Positions 8,308-16,862 of a stretch of DNA of 34,860 nucleotides are shown here, one piece after another. The notes beneath the pieces were generated by a model. It saw only the letters and a list, made by a program, of their open reading frames with translations. It was not told the DNA's origin and made no database searches. The stretch spans positions 1-34,860 of the forward strand of contig JAJQDK010000081.1 in the NCBI GenBank assembly GCA_021202245.1. Reading direction: 5' to 3'. This stretch comes from Clostridiales bacterium. Its GTDB lineage: Bacteria; Bacillota; Clostridia; Oscillospirales; Acutalibacteraceae. Both the position numbers and the translations under genes were made by a program. Each line of letters starts with the position of its first letter. Position 1 is the first letter of the stretch.

Positions 8308-9519
8308 TCAGAAATCAATTTCAAGGTCGTAATAGCAAGCCTTGAGGAGCTTTTCCATTTCTTCCTGACTCGGCTGACGGGGATTGGAGCCCGTGCAGGC
8401 ATCTCCGATTGCGTTCTCGGCAGTCTGAGAAAGCTTATCCATAAATTCTTTTTCGTCAATAATGCTTGTGTCAGCCTTAACTCCTCCCTCGCCGTAGAAC
8501 TTGATAGCCTGCGGAATGTCGAGGTCGTCGTTCATCTTGCGAAGCTCTGCAATAAGAGCGTCAACAAGCTCTTCAGTAGTGCTGCCCTCAAGGTTAATGA
8601 ACCTTGCAATATCGGCATAACGCTCTGCGGCAACAGCATCCTTGGAATTAAACTTAATTACCTTGGGAAGATACATAGCGTTTGCACAGCCGTGTATGAT
8701 GTGTCCGCCCGAGAAAGCGGCGCCCGTCTTGTGAGCCATTGAGTGAACAATACCGAGCAGAGCGTTTGAGAAAGCCATACCTGCAAGGCACTGAGCATCG
8801 TGCATTTTTGCACGGCAGGCTTCATCGCCGTCATATGACTTTTTGAGGTTAGCATGTATCAGCTTGATTGCGTGAAGAGCAAGAGCGTCCGTGTACTCGC
8901 AGTTAAGGATTGAAACATAAGCCTCTACAGCGTGAGTCATTGCATCCATACCTGTGTGAGCAACAAGCTTTTTGGGCATTGTCTGAGCAAGAGCCGGGTC
9001 AACGATTGCAACGTCGGGAGTGATGTTAAAGTCGGCAAGAGGATATTTGATGCCCTTTGAATAATCGGTGATAACCGAGAAAGCCGTAACCTCTGTAGCC
9101 GTGCCCGAGGTTGAAGAAACGGCGCAGAATTTAGCCTTTGTTCTGAGCTTGGGGAAGTTGAACGGAGTAATCAAATCCTCAAAGGTAGTTTCGGGATATT
9201 CATAGAATGCCCACATTGCCTTTGCCGCGTCAATCGGCGAACCGCCGCCCATTGCCACAATCCAGTCGGGCTCAAATTTTCTCATTGCCTCTGCGCCCTT
9301 CATAACGGTTTCAACCGAGGGGTCGGGCTCTACGCCTTCAAAAAGCTGAACCTCCATACCTGCTTCCTTTAAGTAACCGACAGCTTTGTCAAGGAAACCG
9401 AAGCGTTTCATTGAACCGCCGCCTACAACAACTATTGCTTTTTTGCCCTCAAGAGTCTTTAAGCTTGAGAGTGCGTCCTCTCCGTGATACATATCACGGG
9501 GCAGAGTAAATCTGTACAT
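8308..9519 (-). CDS. Iron-containing (group III) alcohol dehydrogenase
   Basis: A 403-residue NAD(P)H-dependent alcohol/aldehyde oxidoreductase, probably involved in fermentative alcohol formation. The Fe-ADH fold is shown by VVVGGGSMKRFG and MGGGSPIDAAKAMW in the nucleotide domain and by the metal ligand region: Asp/His in GMDAMTHAVEAY, His in GIVHSMAHKTGA and His in GGHIIHGCANA. ATG at 9519 is chosen because GGAGGAG lies just upstream; the frame is open to a TTG inside that site but it is not a credible start. The gene is monocistronic, with its own promoter and terminator, and a Rex-like palindrome on the -10 box suggests NADH/NAD control. The substrate (ethanol, butanol or other) is open. 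Confidence 0.92.
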   Translation of the reverse strand: MYRFTLPRDMYHGEDALSSLKTLEGKKAIVVVGGGSMKRFGFLDKAVGYLKEAGMEVQLFEGVEPDPSVETVMKGAEAMRKFEPDWIVAMGGGSPIDAAKAMWAFYEYPETTFEDLITPFNFPKLRTKAKFCAVSSTSGTATEVTAFSVITDYSKGIKYPLADFNITPDVAIVDPALAQTMPKKLVAHTGMDAMTHAVEAYVSILNCEYTDALALHAIKLIHANLKKSYDGDEACRAKMHDAQCLAGMAFSNALLGIVHSMAHKTGAAFSGGHIIHGCANAMYLPKVIKFNSKDAVAAERYADIARFINLEGSTTEELVDALIAELRKMNDDLDIPQAIKFYGEGGVKADTSIIDEKEFMDKLSQTAENAIGDACTGSNPRQPSQEEMEKLLKACYYDLEIDF

Positions 9520-9563
9520 TATAATCTCCTCCAAAAAAATGAAAATTTGTCAACAATTCTGAC

Positions 9564-9600
9564 TTGTTAAAATTATAACATACTTTTTTTAGGAAGTAAA
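9564..9600 (-). promoter_or_regulatory. Alcohol dehydrogenase promoter with a Rex-like operator
   Basis: On the minus strand, TTTACT (about 9595-9600), 17 nt, then TATAAT (9572-9577). The plus-strand reading TTGTTAAAATTATAACAT (9564-9581) covers the -10 box. It resembles the Rex consensus TTGTTAANNNNTTAACAA, with a perfect left half and 5 of 7 in the right half. A second partial site, TTGTCAACAA (9547-9556), lies closer to the gene. Rex control of fermentation dehydrogenases is well known in clostridia; binding here is inferred. Confidence 0.5.
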
Positions 9601-9702
9601 TGCTTATTGCGTAAAATTTAATTGATTTTTTGTGAAGTTTTTACTAAAATTTTATCTGTTGGAAAATTTCCCCTGAAATTTCAAAAACAGGCTTGTCCGA
9701 AT

Positions 9703-10614
9703 CTACAAACCGTATACGTTGTCCTCGCCCTTTGCGTACTTCTTTACGGACTCAATAAACAGTTTGGCGGCAGGATTTGAAATGTCCTTTCCCCACGCCA
9801 TTACATACGCAATGCTTGTGTCGGCATCCTCTATCGGGAAAGATTCCGCATAGGACGATGAGGTCAGCGCAGCTATAGAGCTTGGAATAACGGAAACGCC
9901 TATTCCCGACGATACGGCTACATACATAGTAATTAAATCGTCAAAGGTGCTTTCGATGTTCGGGGAAATATGGAAGGTCTGAAGCAAATCCATTATTTCC
10001 ATATAAACTATGGGACTGACCGACTCGGAAAGCAGCAGCAGCTTTTCATCGGCAATTTCTCTGAGGCTGATGTTTTTTCTGCCCTTGAATTTGCTGTCCT
10101 TTGCCGCAACCACCGAAAGCGTTTCGCTGTGCGTAATTATAGTTTCTATTCCCGAGCTTTCGGGAAGCATATCACGGGGCATAAAGCAAAAATCATATTC
10201 GCCGTCGGTTATCGCTATGCTGCGAGAAGCGGTGTCAATCTGTCGTAAATCAACGGTAATATCCGGATATTTCTCGGAAAAGTCGGATATACATTTTGAC
10301 GGAAACGAAAGAGAGGTAACGTCGCAGCCTATGGTAATTCTGCCCTGGCCCCCGTCGTGCATTTGCTTAATAACCTTTTTGGCTTTGCCGAGCGTGTCCA
10401 CAATTTCTATTGCATACGGCAGCAAAGTCCTGCCCTCGTTGGTTATTATGACATCACGGTGCGAGCGTGTAAAAAGCTGAACGCCGAATTCCTTTTCAAG
10501 GTCGCTGATATATCTGCTGACAGTCGACTGCGAAACATAGTTGCGCCGTGCCGCCTCAGAAAAATTAAGCGTCTGCGCCACCGAAATAAAGCAATTAAAC
10601 TGATTTATATCCAA
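9703..10614 (-). CDS. LysR-type transcriptional regulator
   Basis: A 303-residue LTTR. The N-terminal winged helix-turn-helix is at residues 1-60 (FSEAARRNYVSQSTVSRYIS); the rest is a periplasmic-binding-protein-like effector domain of two lobes. The start is TTG at 10614: it gives the canonical MDINQFNCFISVAQTLNFS beginning and has AAAGGTGA about seven bases upstream. It is transcribed away from fabF across a 197-bp gap, the usual layout for an LTTR and its target. The effector is unknown; a fatty acyl or CoA-linked signal would fit the neighbours, but this is inference. Confidence 0.92.
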   Translation of the reverse strand: MDINQFNCFISVAQTLNFSEAARRNYVSQSTVSRYISDLEKEFGVQLFTRSHRDVIITNEGRTLLPYAIEIVDTLGKAKKVIKQMHDGGQGRITIGCDVTSLSFPSKCISDFSEKYPDITVDLRQIDTASRSIAITDGEYDFCFMPRDMLPESSGIETIITHSETLSVVAAKDSKFKGRKNISLREIADEKLLLLSESVSPIVYMEIMDLLQTFHISPNIESTFDDLITMYVAVSSGIGVSVIPSSIAALTSSSYAESFPIEDADTSIAYVMAWGKDISNPAAKLFIESVKKYAKGEDNVYGL

Positions 10615-10675
10615 AACTAATCACCTTTCTCTTAAATAATCAATTTGTAAATCCTCTTATGTAAAAAGCAAATAG

Positions 10676-10744
10676 AATAATGCAAAAAGAAAAATTATTT
10701 GCATTATTACCTATGTTGAAATATATTCCTATTTCTGCTATAAT
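10676..10744 (+). promoter_or_regulatory. fabF promoter and upstream LysR-type operator
   Basis: Promoter: TTGAAA (10716-10721), a 17-nt spacer, TATAAT (10739-10744). Upstream is a perfect inverted repeat, AATAATGCAAA (10676-10686) and TTTGCATTATT (10698-10708), with an 11-nt centre. Its midpoint is near -60 relative to the expected start of transcription, where LTTR recognition sites usually lie. The regulator gene is divergent, so this is the best candidate operator. A ribosome site AAGGAG precedes the fabF ATG. Confidence 0.75.
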
Positions 10745-10811
10745 TCAAGTATAGCATAAAGATATGTGAAATGTAAATAACTAATTTTGTGCACAAGGAG
10801 TTTTTACAGCT

Positions 10812-12032
10812 ATGAAAAAAATAGTCATTACAGGAATGGGCGCAATCACGCCCCTCGGAATCGGTGCAGACGCCTACTGGGAAAACATCACGGCAGGCAA
10901 GTCGGGCATTGATACAATCAAAAGCTTTGATCCGTCTGAGCTTGCGGTACAGATAGCCGGCGAGGTAAAAAACTTTAATCCGACCGACTATATGCCGAAG
11001 GTTTTAATAAGAAAAACCGACCCGTTTATGCAATATGCGTATATTGCTGCGGAGGAAGCTCTTAAACAAAGCAAATTGGAAATAGAACCGGAAAGAACGG
11101 GCATAATTATGGGTACGGCAATGGGCGGCGTTGCCACAATTGCTTATACTCAGGATGCTCTTTCAAAGGCTTCTCATAAGAAGGTCGGCCCAAGGTTTAT
11201 TCCCAAAATTCTCGGAAATGTTGCCGCCGCTAATATTGCGATTGATTACAACATACAGGGACCGAGCTTCACCGTCAGCACAGCCTGCTCCTCAGGCGGC
11301 GACGCAATAAATATGGCTTGCATGTGTATGCAGCTGGGCAAGGCTGACACAATGCTTGCTATCGGCGCGGAATCGGTGCTTTGTCCGCTTGTAATTTATT
11401 CTCTCGCCAATGTAAAAGCGCTCTCAAGAAGAAACGACACTCCGAGCACTGCAAGCAGACCGTTCGATATTTCAAGGGATGGCTTTGTAATCGGCGAAGG
11501 CGGCGGAGCGCTTGTTCTTGAAACCGAAGAGCATGCTCTTGCAAGAGGCGCTGAAATTTACGGTGAAATCAAGGGCTGCGGCAATACAGACGATGCTTTT
11601 CACGTAACCGCACCCCACCCCGAAGGACGGGGCGCCATTGCCTGTATGACACAGGCGCTCACAGACGCTCAGCTTGATCCAAGTGAGATCGGTTATATCA
11701 ACGCTCACGGCACCGCAACCAACAAGGGAGACTCGGTTGAAACCTCGTCTATCAAAAAAGTTTTCGGCAATACTCTCCCCTATGTAAGCTCCACAAAGGG
11801 AGCTACCGGTCATATGATGGGCGCCGGCGGCATCACCGAGGTTATAACCTGCGTAAAGGCTATTGAAACAGGCATTATTCCCCCAACAATCAATTTAAAC
11901 GAGGTTGACCCCGAATGTGCCGGTATTGACCTTGTAGCAAACACCGCTAAAAAAGCAGATATTAAATATGCAATGTCAAATGCGTTCGGCTTCGGCGGTC
12001 AGAATTCAAGCATAATTGTAGGAAAATATTAA
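10812..12032 (+). CDS. fabF: Beta-ketoacyl-ACP synthase II (FabF/KAS II)
   Basis: A 406-residue condensing enzyme that extends acyl-ACP with malonyl-ACP by decarboxylative Claisen condensation. The Cys-His-His triad is visible: Cys in VSTACSSGGD, His in NAHGTATNKGD and His in KGATGHMMGAGG, with the C-terminal glycine-rich NAFGFGGQNSS loop. The length is normal for FabF. It is not in a fab operon with acpP, fabD or fabG; instead it leads an acyl-CoA ligase and a hotdog thioesterase under an adjacent LysR regulator. It could therefore serve a side pathway making a specialised acyl chain. A role in general fatty acid synthesis cannot be excluded. Confidence 0.93.
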   Translation: MKKIVITGMGAITPLGIGADAYWENITAGKSGIDTIKSFDPSELAVQIAGEVKNFNPTDYMPKVLIRKTDPFMQYAYIAAEEALKQSKLEIEPERTGIIMGTAMGGVATIAYTQDALSKASHKKVGPRFIPKILGNVAAANIAIDYNIQGPSFTVSTACSSGGDAINMACMCMQLGKADTMLAIGAESVLCPLVIYSLANVKALSRRNDTPSTASRPFDISRDGFVIGEGGGALVLETEEHALARGAEIYGEIKGCGNTDDAFHVTAPHPEGRGAIACMTQALTDAQLDPSEIGYINAHGTATNKGDSVETSSIKKVFGNTLPYVSSTKGATGHMMGAGGITEVITCVKAIETGIIPPTINLNEVDPECAGIDLVANTAKKADIKYAMSNAFGFGGQNSSIIVGKY

Positions 12033-12067
12033 ACCATTTATTTCTTTGAGGGAAAAAGGTGAAACCT

Positions 12068-13730
12068 ATGGAATTAACTTATGATTGCAAAATGTTTAAA
12101 AACACATTTGAAAGCGAATTTACCTGGCTCAACGGCTTTATGCGAAACGTAAGGCGTTTTGGCGATAAAACGGCTGTGTATATTCCGGCAAAAAAAAACG
12201 ACAGTCTGACTTATTTTGAGCTGAATCAAAAGGCTAACAAGCTTGCCAATGCAATGAAGCGTGACGGCATTAAAAAAAGCGATGTTTTGTTTATGCAGCT
12301 CTATAATTCTCCGGAATTTCTGTACGCATATATCGCTTCGCAAAAAGCGGGAGCAATCTCAAACCCTGCCAATTTTAATCTCTCCCGGTGAAACCGCCGA
12401 GATTATGCAGCATAACAAGCCGAAGGTATATATGTATGATGTCGAGATTATGCAAACAGCAGTTGAAGCACTGAAGCTCTCAAAGCACACTCCCGACATT
12501 ATTATTGCGGTAAATAATTCTTCAAAAGAAATTACATTACCCGAGGGACATATTTTGTACGAGGATTATGTCAATGACTCTTCGGACGAAAATCCGCCGA
12601 TTGAATTTGAGCCTTATGTATATGACGAGGTTGTCAGGCTGCAAACCTCCGGCACTACCGGAACCCCCAAGGGAGTTCCGCTCAACAATATTAACGAGGT
12701 TCTGTCCGCATACGGTATAATTATGCATCTTTTTCTTAATACTAAAGATATTACTATGAATGCAACTCCATGGTTTCACCGCGGCGGACTGCATTCTACC
12801 GGCCCCACAGCTACGCTCTATGCAGGCGCTTCGCTTGTGATAAGCAGAACATTTAATCCGAAGAGCTGCCTTGAAAATGTTGAAAAGTATGGGGTTACTT
12901 TGCTTACCGGCGTTCCGTCTGTTCTCACACTTCTTGCCAACCGTCAGGAAAAGCACCCTCAAAAAATCTCATCTTTAAGAGGTATTTTAGCTATGGGCAG
13001 TCCCCTTGAAAAGGAGGCGTGCATACGCTTTCAAAAGGTGCTTACGCCCAACATCTTCAACGGCTACGGTACAACGGAAACAGTTTGGAACACTATTTTG
13101 CGTCCGTGTGATTTACCCGAGATGGCAGGCTCGGCAGGTTGTTCCTGCATAGAAGATGAAGTACGTGTGGTAAATATTTATGACGACAGGAAAGCCTCCC
13201 CCGATGACACCGTGCCTAAAGACAGCAATACCGAGGGTGAAATCATTATAAAATGCCCGACAAAGAGTACCTATTGCTACGTAAACAACGAAAAGGCAAC
13301 CGAGGAAAAATTTGCCGACGGCTGGATGTATACAGGCGACGTCGGCACCTGGGACGAACAGCAGTATATAACGATAGCCGGCAGAAAGGACGATATGATT
13401 ATCAGCAAGGGCAAAAACATCTACCCGGCAAGAATTGAAGAGGTGCTTAACCGACATCCCAAGGTTTGCGAATGTATTGTTACCGGCGTACCCGACAGCA
13501 CAAGGGGCGAATCGGTTGCGGCTTATGTAATTCCGGAGGACGACAGTCTGACGGTTGCCGAGCTTATCGACCACTGCGCAAAATCACCCGATATTTCAAA
13601 GTATCAGGTGCCCCGCTATTACCGCTTTGTTACGGAGCTTCCTCAGACAGCAACAGGCAAAAAGCAGCATTTTATCATCAAAAAACAAGCAAAAGAGGAT
13701 TTTGAAAACGGACTTTTGCTCAGGAAATAG
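12068..13730 (+). pseudogene. Acyl-CoA/acyl-ACP synthetase (AMP-binding), frameshifted near residue 108
   Basis: An ANL-superfamily ligase of about 555 residues that would activate a carboxylic acid as acyl-AMP and transfer it to CoA or a carrier thiol. Motifs after the lesion: LQTSGTTGTPKGVPL (P-loop A3), NGYGTTE (A5), MYTGDVG (A7), GRKDDMIISKGKNIYP (A8) and TATGKK with the catalytic Lys (A10). The first 107 or so residues are in the frame from ATG 12068 (AGGTG upstream) and end in NFNLSR-stop at 12389-12391. The next segment, SPGETAEIMQHNKPKVY, is in the +1 frame. Shifting at CTCTCCCGG (12382-12388) by +1 (an extra C) or -2 restores a normal protein. Read error or a recent inactivation are both possible. 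It lies between fabF and a thioesterase. Confidence 0.85.
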
Positions 13731-13752
13731 ACTACGGAGGCAAAAGAATTAA

Positions 13753-14169
13753 ATGGAATACAAACCGTATGTACGCCGTGCAAATTATTATGAAACCGAC
13801 CGAATGGGCATTGTACATCATTCCAACCATATCAGATATTTTGAAGAGGCAAGAATACAATTTCTTCACAATATCGGCTGCGATGTAAAGGAAGTGGAAA
13901 AGCTCGGATTGATTATTCCGAATGTTGACGCTTACGCAAAATGTGAAAAGACTATTGAGTTTTCCGACCTATTGCAGGTTGACGTCAAGCTTGTAAAATT
14001 CAACGGGGTGAGAATGGAGTTTGATTATCTGATTACCTTTGCCGAAACAGGCGAGGCTGCGGCAGAGGGACACACCGCCCACCGCTTTGTAAACAGTGAG
14101 CATAAGCCGGTAAGCGTTAAGCACACATTTCCCGAAATTTATCGAAAGATGAAAGAAAACGTAACATAA
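13753..14169 (+). CDS. Hotdog-fold acyl-CoA thioesterase (YbgC/FadM, 4HBT type)
   Basis: A 138-residue single-hotdog hydrolase for acyl thioesters, normally a tetramer. The 4HBT signature is near the N-terminus: YYETDRMGIVHHSNHIRYFE with the catalytic Asp (TDRMG) and the His-Ser-Asn stretch, followed by AR. GGAGG lies 12 bases before the ATG at 13753. It is 22 bp behind the ligase and ends the fabF transcript before a terminator. It could release the acyl group made or activated by the two upstream enzymes; its chain-length preference is unknown. Confidence 0.9.
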   Translation: MEYKPYVRRANYYETDRMGIVHHSNHIRYFEEARIQFLHNIGCDVKEVEKLGLIIPNVDAYAKCEKTIEFSDLLQVDVKLVKFNGVRMEFDYLITFAETGEAAAEGHTAHRFVNSEHKPVSVKHTFPEIYRKMKENVT

Positions 14170-14205
14170 CCCGAATAATAAATTCAAAAACAGAATGATA
14201 ACAGT

Positions 14206-14243
14206 AACAGGCGACGGCGTTATGCTGCCGCCTGTTTGTGTTT
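14206..14243 (+). terminator. Terminator of the fabF-ligase-thioesterase transcript
   Basis: An 8-bp outer stem AACAGGCG (14206-14213) / CGCCTGTT (14229-14236), with more pairing inside (CGGC/GCTG) and TTTGTGTTT after it. It follows the thioesterase stop by about 35 bp. Confidence 0.7.
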
Positions 14244-14356
14244 GATGAGAAAATTCTTCTCTGCTTACGGGCGAAAAATAAAAAAGCTCCGATGTACAGG
14301 CAAAATACGCACAGCGGAGGAATAAAATAAAGCATAACCCGAACGGAGGCGATGTT

Positions 14357-15051
14357 GTGGTTGATATACTCAGCTTTTTAGGACAATATATATGTTTTTT
14401 ATTCTTCACGTCTGCGGCGACGGAACATTTCCCAAGCCGCTGACGGAAAAGCAGGAGCGTGAATATCTGATAAGGAGCGCAAAAGGCGATATGACGGCGC
14501 GCAATAAGCTTGTTGAGCACAATCTGCGGCTTGTGGCGCATATAATCAAAAAATACTACGGCAATCAAAACGAGCAGGACGACCTTGTGTCCATAGGCAC
14601 CATAGGGCTTATAAAAGCAATAAACACCTATGATATCAGCAAAAATATCCGTCTTAGCTCCTATGCCAGCCGATGTATAGAAAACGAAATACTTATGCAC
14701 TTTCGCAACAAAAGAAAAAGCGCTCAGGATATTTCACTCAACGAGGCTATAGACACCGACAAGGACGGCAATCCGCTGACGCTGCTTGATATTATGGCGG
14801 TAGACGACAACATAATAGACGAGCTTGATTTTAAGCTGAACAGTCAAAAGCTGTCGCAGTACATTGACGAGGAGCTTAACGAGCGTGAAAAGAAAATCAT
14901 AATTATGCGCTACGGACTGAACGGCAGGGAGCCTATGACGCAGAAAAACGTGGCAAAGGAGCTGAACATTTCCCGCTCATATGTCAGCAGGATTGAAACG
15001 AAGGCGCTGAAGCTTCTGCGAAAAAGATTTGAAAGCAGTTCCAATCTGTGA
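14357..15051 (+). pseudogene. sigK: Sporulation sigma factor K; pro-sequence out of frame with mature part
   Basis: Sigma-K directs late mother-cell transcription in sporulation. The mature part reads GDGTFPKPLTEKQEREYL, then region 2 (HNLRLVAHIIKKYY, DLVSIGTIGLIKA, YASRCIENEILMH) and region 4 with a helix-turn-helix (NVAKELNISRSYVSRIE), very close to Bacillus SigK. GTG at 14357 has GGAGG seven bases before it and reads MVDILSFLGQYICF, a hydrophobic segment like the known pro-sequence, but it enters TTTTTTA (14395-14401) in the wrong frame and stops soon after. One more T, or a -1 slip on T-TTT-TTA, which is in the right phase, joins the two parts. Otherwise ATG 14392 (AGGA eight bases upstream) would yield an almost pro-less sigma-K, as in C. 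difficile. The region 4 end is complete. Confidence 0.85.
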
Positions 15052-15105
15052 TAAAATAAAAGGAAATAAAAATCTCGCTTAATTTGAAAATTGCAGGAGC
15101 GCAAA

Positions 15106-15933
15106 ATGAAAGAATTTGATGAATTTTACAGACAGGCAGAACACAGTATAACCAAAACCTACAGAAAACGAATTTGGAACCCGTTTATAGAGGGTTTAAA
15201 AAGATACGAAATGATTGACGCAAACGACAAAACTGCCGTCTGCATATCCGGCGGTAAGGATTCAATGCTTCTTGCGGTGCTTATGAGAATGCTGCAGCGC
15301 TACAGCGAGGTGCCGTTTGAGCTTGAATACATCTGTATGGATCCCGGATACACACCCGAAAACAGGAAAAAGATTGAGGAGAACGCCGAAAAGCTGAATA
15401 TTCCCGTAAAGTTCTTCTGCAAAGATATTTTTAAGGTTGTGGACAAAACAGAAAAAAGCCCCTGTTATCTCTGCGCAAGAATGAGAAGGGGCTCTCTGTA
15501 TGAATATGCGCAATCTCTCGGCTGCAATAAAATTGCGCTCGGACATCATTTTTCCGATGTTATAGAAACCACGCTTATGGGAATGCTGTACGGCGGTCAA
15601 ATTCAGGGTATGCTGCCTAAGCTGAAAAGCACAAGCTTTGAGGGGATGCAGCTCATCCGCCCCCTCTACTGCGTACACGAAAAAGATATAATCGCCTGGA
15701 AAAATCTCAACGATCTGGACTTTCTTGACTGCGCCTGCTCGGTCACAAGGCGTGCGGGCGACGATGCAGCCTCATCTAAAAGAGCCGAAATCAAGCAGCT
15801 CATAAGAGAGCTGAAAAAAACCAATCCGAATGTGGAAAAATCCATTTTCAACTCAATACACAATGTAAATACGGATACCCTGATTGAATACAAAGCAAAC
15901 GGGGAAACACACAGCTTCCTTGAAAAATTTTAG
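15106..15933 (+). CDS. PP-loop ATPase, TtcA-family tRNA 2-thiolation enzyme
   Basis: A 275-residue adenylating sulfurtransferase-like protein. The PP-loop CISGGKDSMLL lies near residue 49. A CxxC pair is in PCYLCARMRRG, followed by GHHFSDVIETTLM, as in TtcA, where conserved cysteines hold an Fe-S cluster and C32 of tRNA is thiolated. A further CAC motif (LDCACSVTRR) is also present. ATG at 15106 is preferred to a TTG at 15091 because AGGAG lies between them. It starts 54 bp after sigK, so it may be co-transcribed. The gram-positive members of this family are often named TtcA without proof, so the substrate tRNA is inferred. Confidence 0.82.
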   Translation: MKEFDEFYRQAEHSITKTYRKRIWNPFIEGLKRYEMIDANDKTAVCISGGKDSMLLAVLMRMLQRYSEVPFELEYICMDPGYTPENRKKIEENAEKLNIPVKFFCKDIFKVVDKTEKSPCYLCARMRRGSLYEYAQSLGCNKIALGHHFSDVIETTLMGMLYGGQIQGMLPKLKSTSFEGMQLIRPLYCVHEKDIIAWKNLNDLDFLDCACSVTRRAGDDAASSKRAEIKQLIRELKKTNPNVEKSIFNSIHNVNTDTLIEYKANGETHSFLEKF

Positions 15934-15970
15934 TAGACGGTTCACTGCCGCCTGCTTTTTTATGCTTAAT

Positions 15971-16704
15971 CTATACTCTGAAAGCTATTGTGGAGTAAAC
16001 GCCGCCTGACTTGTCTGTGAGAACGACAAAATTCCAGCCGTCGCAAACACCTGTTTTAGGATAGAGAATATCTCCGAGCTGAGCGGAGCTTTTGTACTCC
16101 ACCCTCAGCTCCCTTACCGGCTGAGCTTCATCAAACAAACCCCTTGCAATTTCAACGTACTGTGCGTTGTTTACGTGGTGGTTAGTATCTATATGATGAC
16201 GAAGAACGGGTATGGGCTCTGCGATTTTAAGATTTTCGGGCAGGTCAATCCTGCGGGGCGCATAATCCATTTTTACCGGCTCACCGACGCCGTAGGCTTC
16301 AACCTCGGCGCTGTCGGGACGAACAGGTCTGCCCGTATCGGTGTTAATATGCGTCCAGATTGAATTGGATCTTACAATATAGCTTCCGCTTTCATCGGCA
16401 ACGGTCACATTACGCCTGCCGAAGCAGCCCGAGAATTTGTACGGAACAGTTTCAATTTTGATTTTTTCAAACATTTTAGGGTATCTGTCAATAACAACCT
16501 GCCAGCTTGAAACAAACCAACCTCTGCGGTGTTCTCTGAGGTAGTCGGGACCGATGTTCAGGGACTCGGAATGAAACAAGGCGCAGTCCTGCAAATAATT
16601 CATTATACCTATCAGACTTAAATTACCGCTTTCATCTGTTTCGCTGTAACGGACCTCACTTGTAAAGGAATAACCGCACGGCTTTTTTCTGCTGAGTCAT
16701 TCAT
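15971..16704 (-). pseudogene. Acyl-ACP thioesterase (FatA/FatB type), first codons out of frame
   Basis: Hydrolyses acyl-ACP to free fatty acid. The body is a double hotdog: NYLQDCALFHSES at the start, WFVSSWQVVIDRYP, SNSIWTHINTDTGRP, and the active-site Asn/His segment DTNHHVNNAQYVEIA in the second half. The conserved beginning YSFTSEVRYSETDESGNLSL lies upstream of the first in-frame ATG (16603) and has no start codon of its own. Starts at 16704 or 16700 with AAAGGTGAG upstream enter an A6 run (T6 at 16683-16688) in another frame. One A more (from 16704) or one fewer (from 16700) restores a full protein of about 240 residues. Starting at 16603 would delete the first strand. It is convergent with the ttcA-like gene. 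Confidence 0.82.
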
Positions 16705-16761
16705 TAAGCTACTCACCTTTCTCCTGTCTGACATTTTAGCTTCGTTTAATCTTATGCAATA

Positions 16762-16790
16762 ATTATACACCGATTTATCATTTTAGGCAA
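16762..16790 (-). promoter_or_regulatory. Promoter of the acyl-ACP thioesterase
   Basis: On the minus strand, TTGCCT (16785-16790), 17 nt, TATAAT (16762-16767). It lies about 60 bp before the proposed start and fits the -10 consensus fully. Confidence 0.55.
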
Positions 16791-16862
16791 GATGTTGCCT
16801 GCCGCAAAAATGCCCCGAAAATCTCAAAATGACTTCAGGGGGCGCTTTACACGCTGATTTAA

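Noticed and set aside
13969..14700. 243-codon minus-strand open frame opposite the thioesterase and sigK
   Set aside because: It covers two recognisable plus-strand genes and a terminator; the composition is that of an antisense shadow.
16683..16690. Programmed -1 frameshift at A-AAA-AAG in the acyl-ACP thioesterase
   Set aside because: The heptamer is not in the phase of the zero frame, unlike the sigK site; an indel explains the shift more simply.
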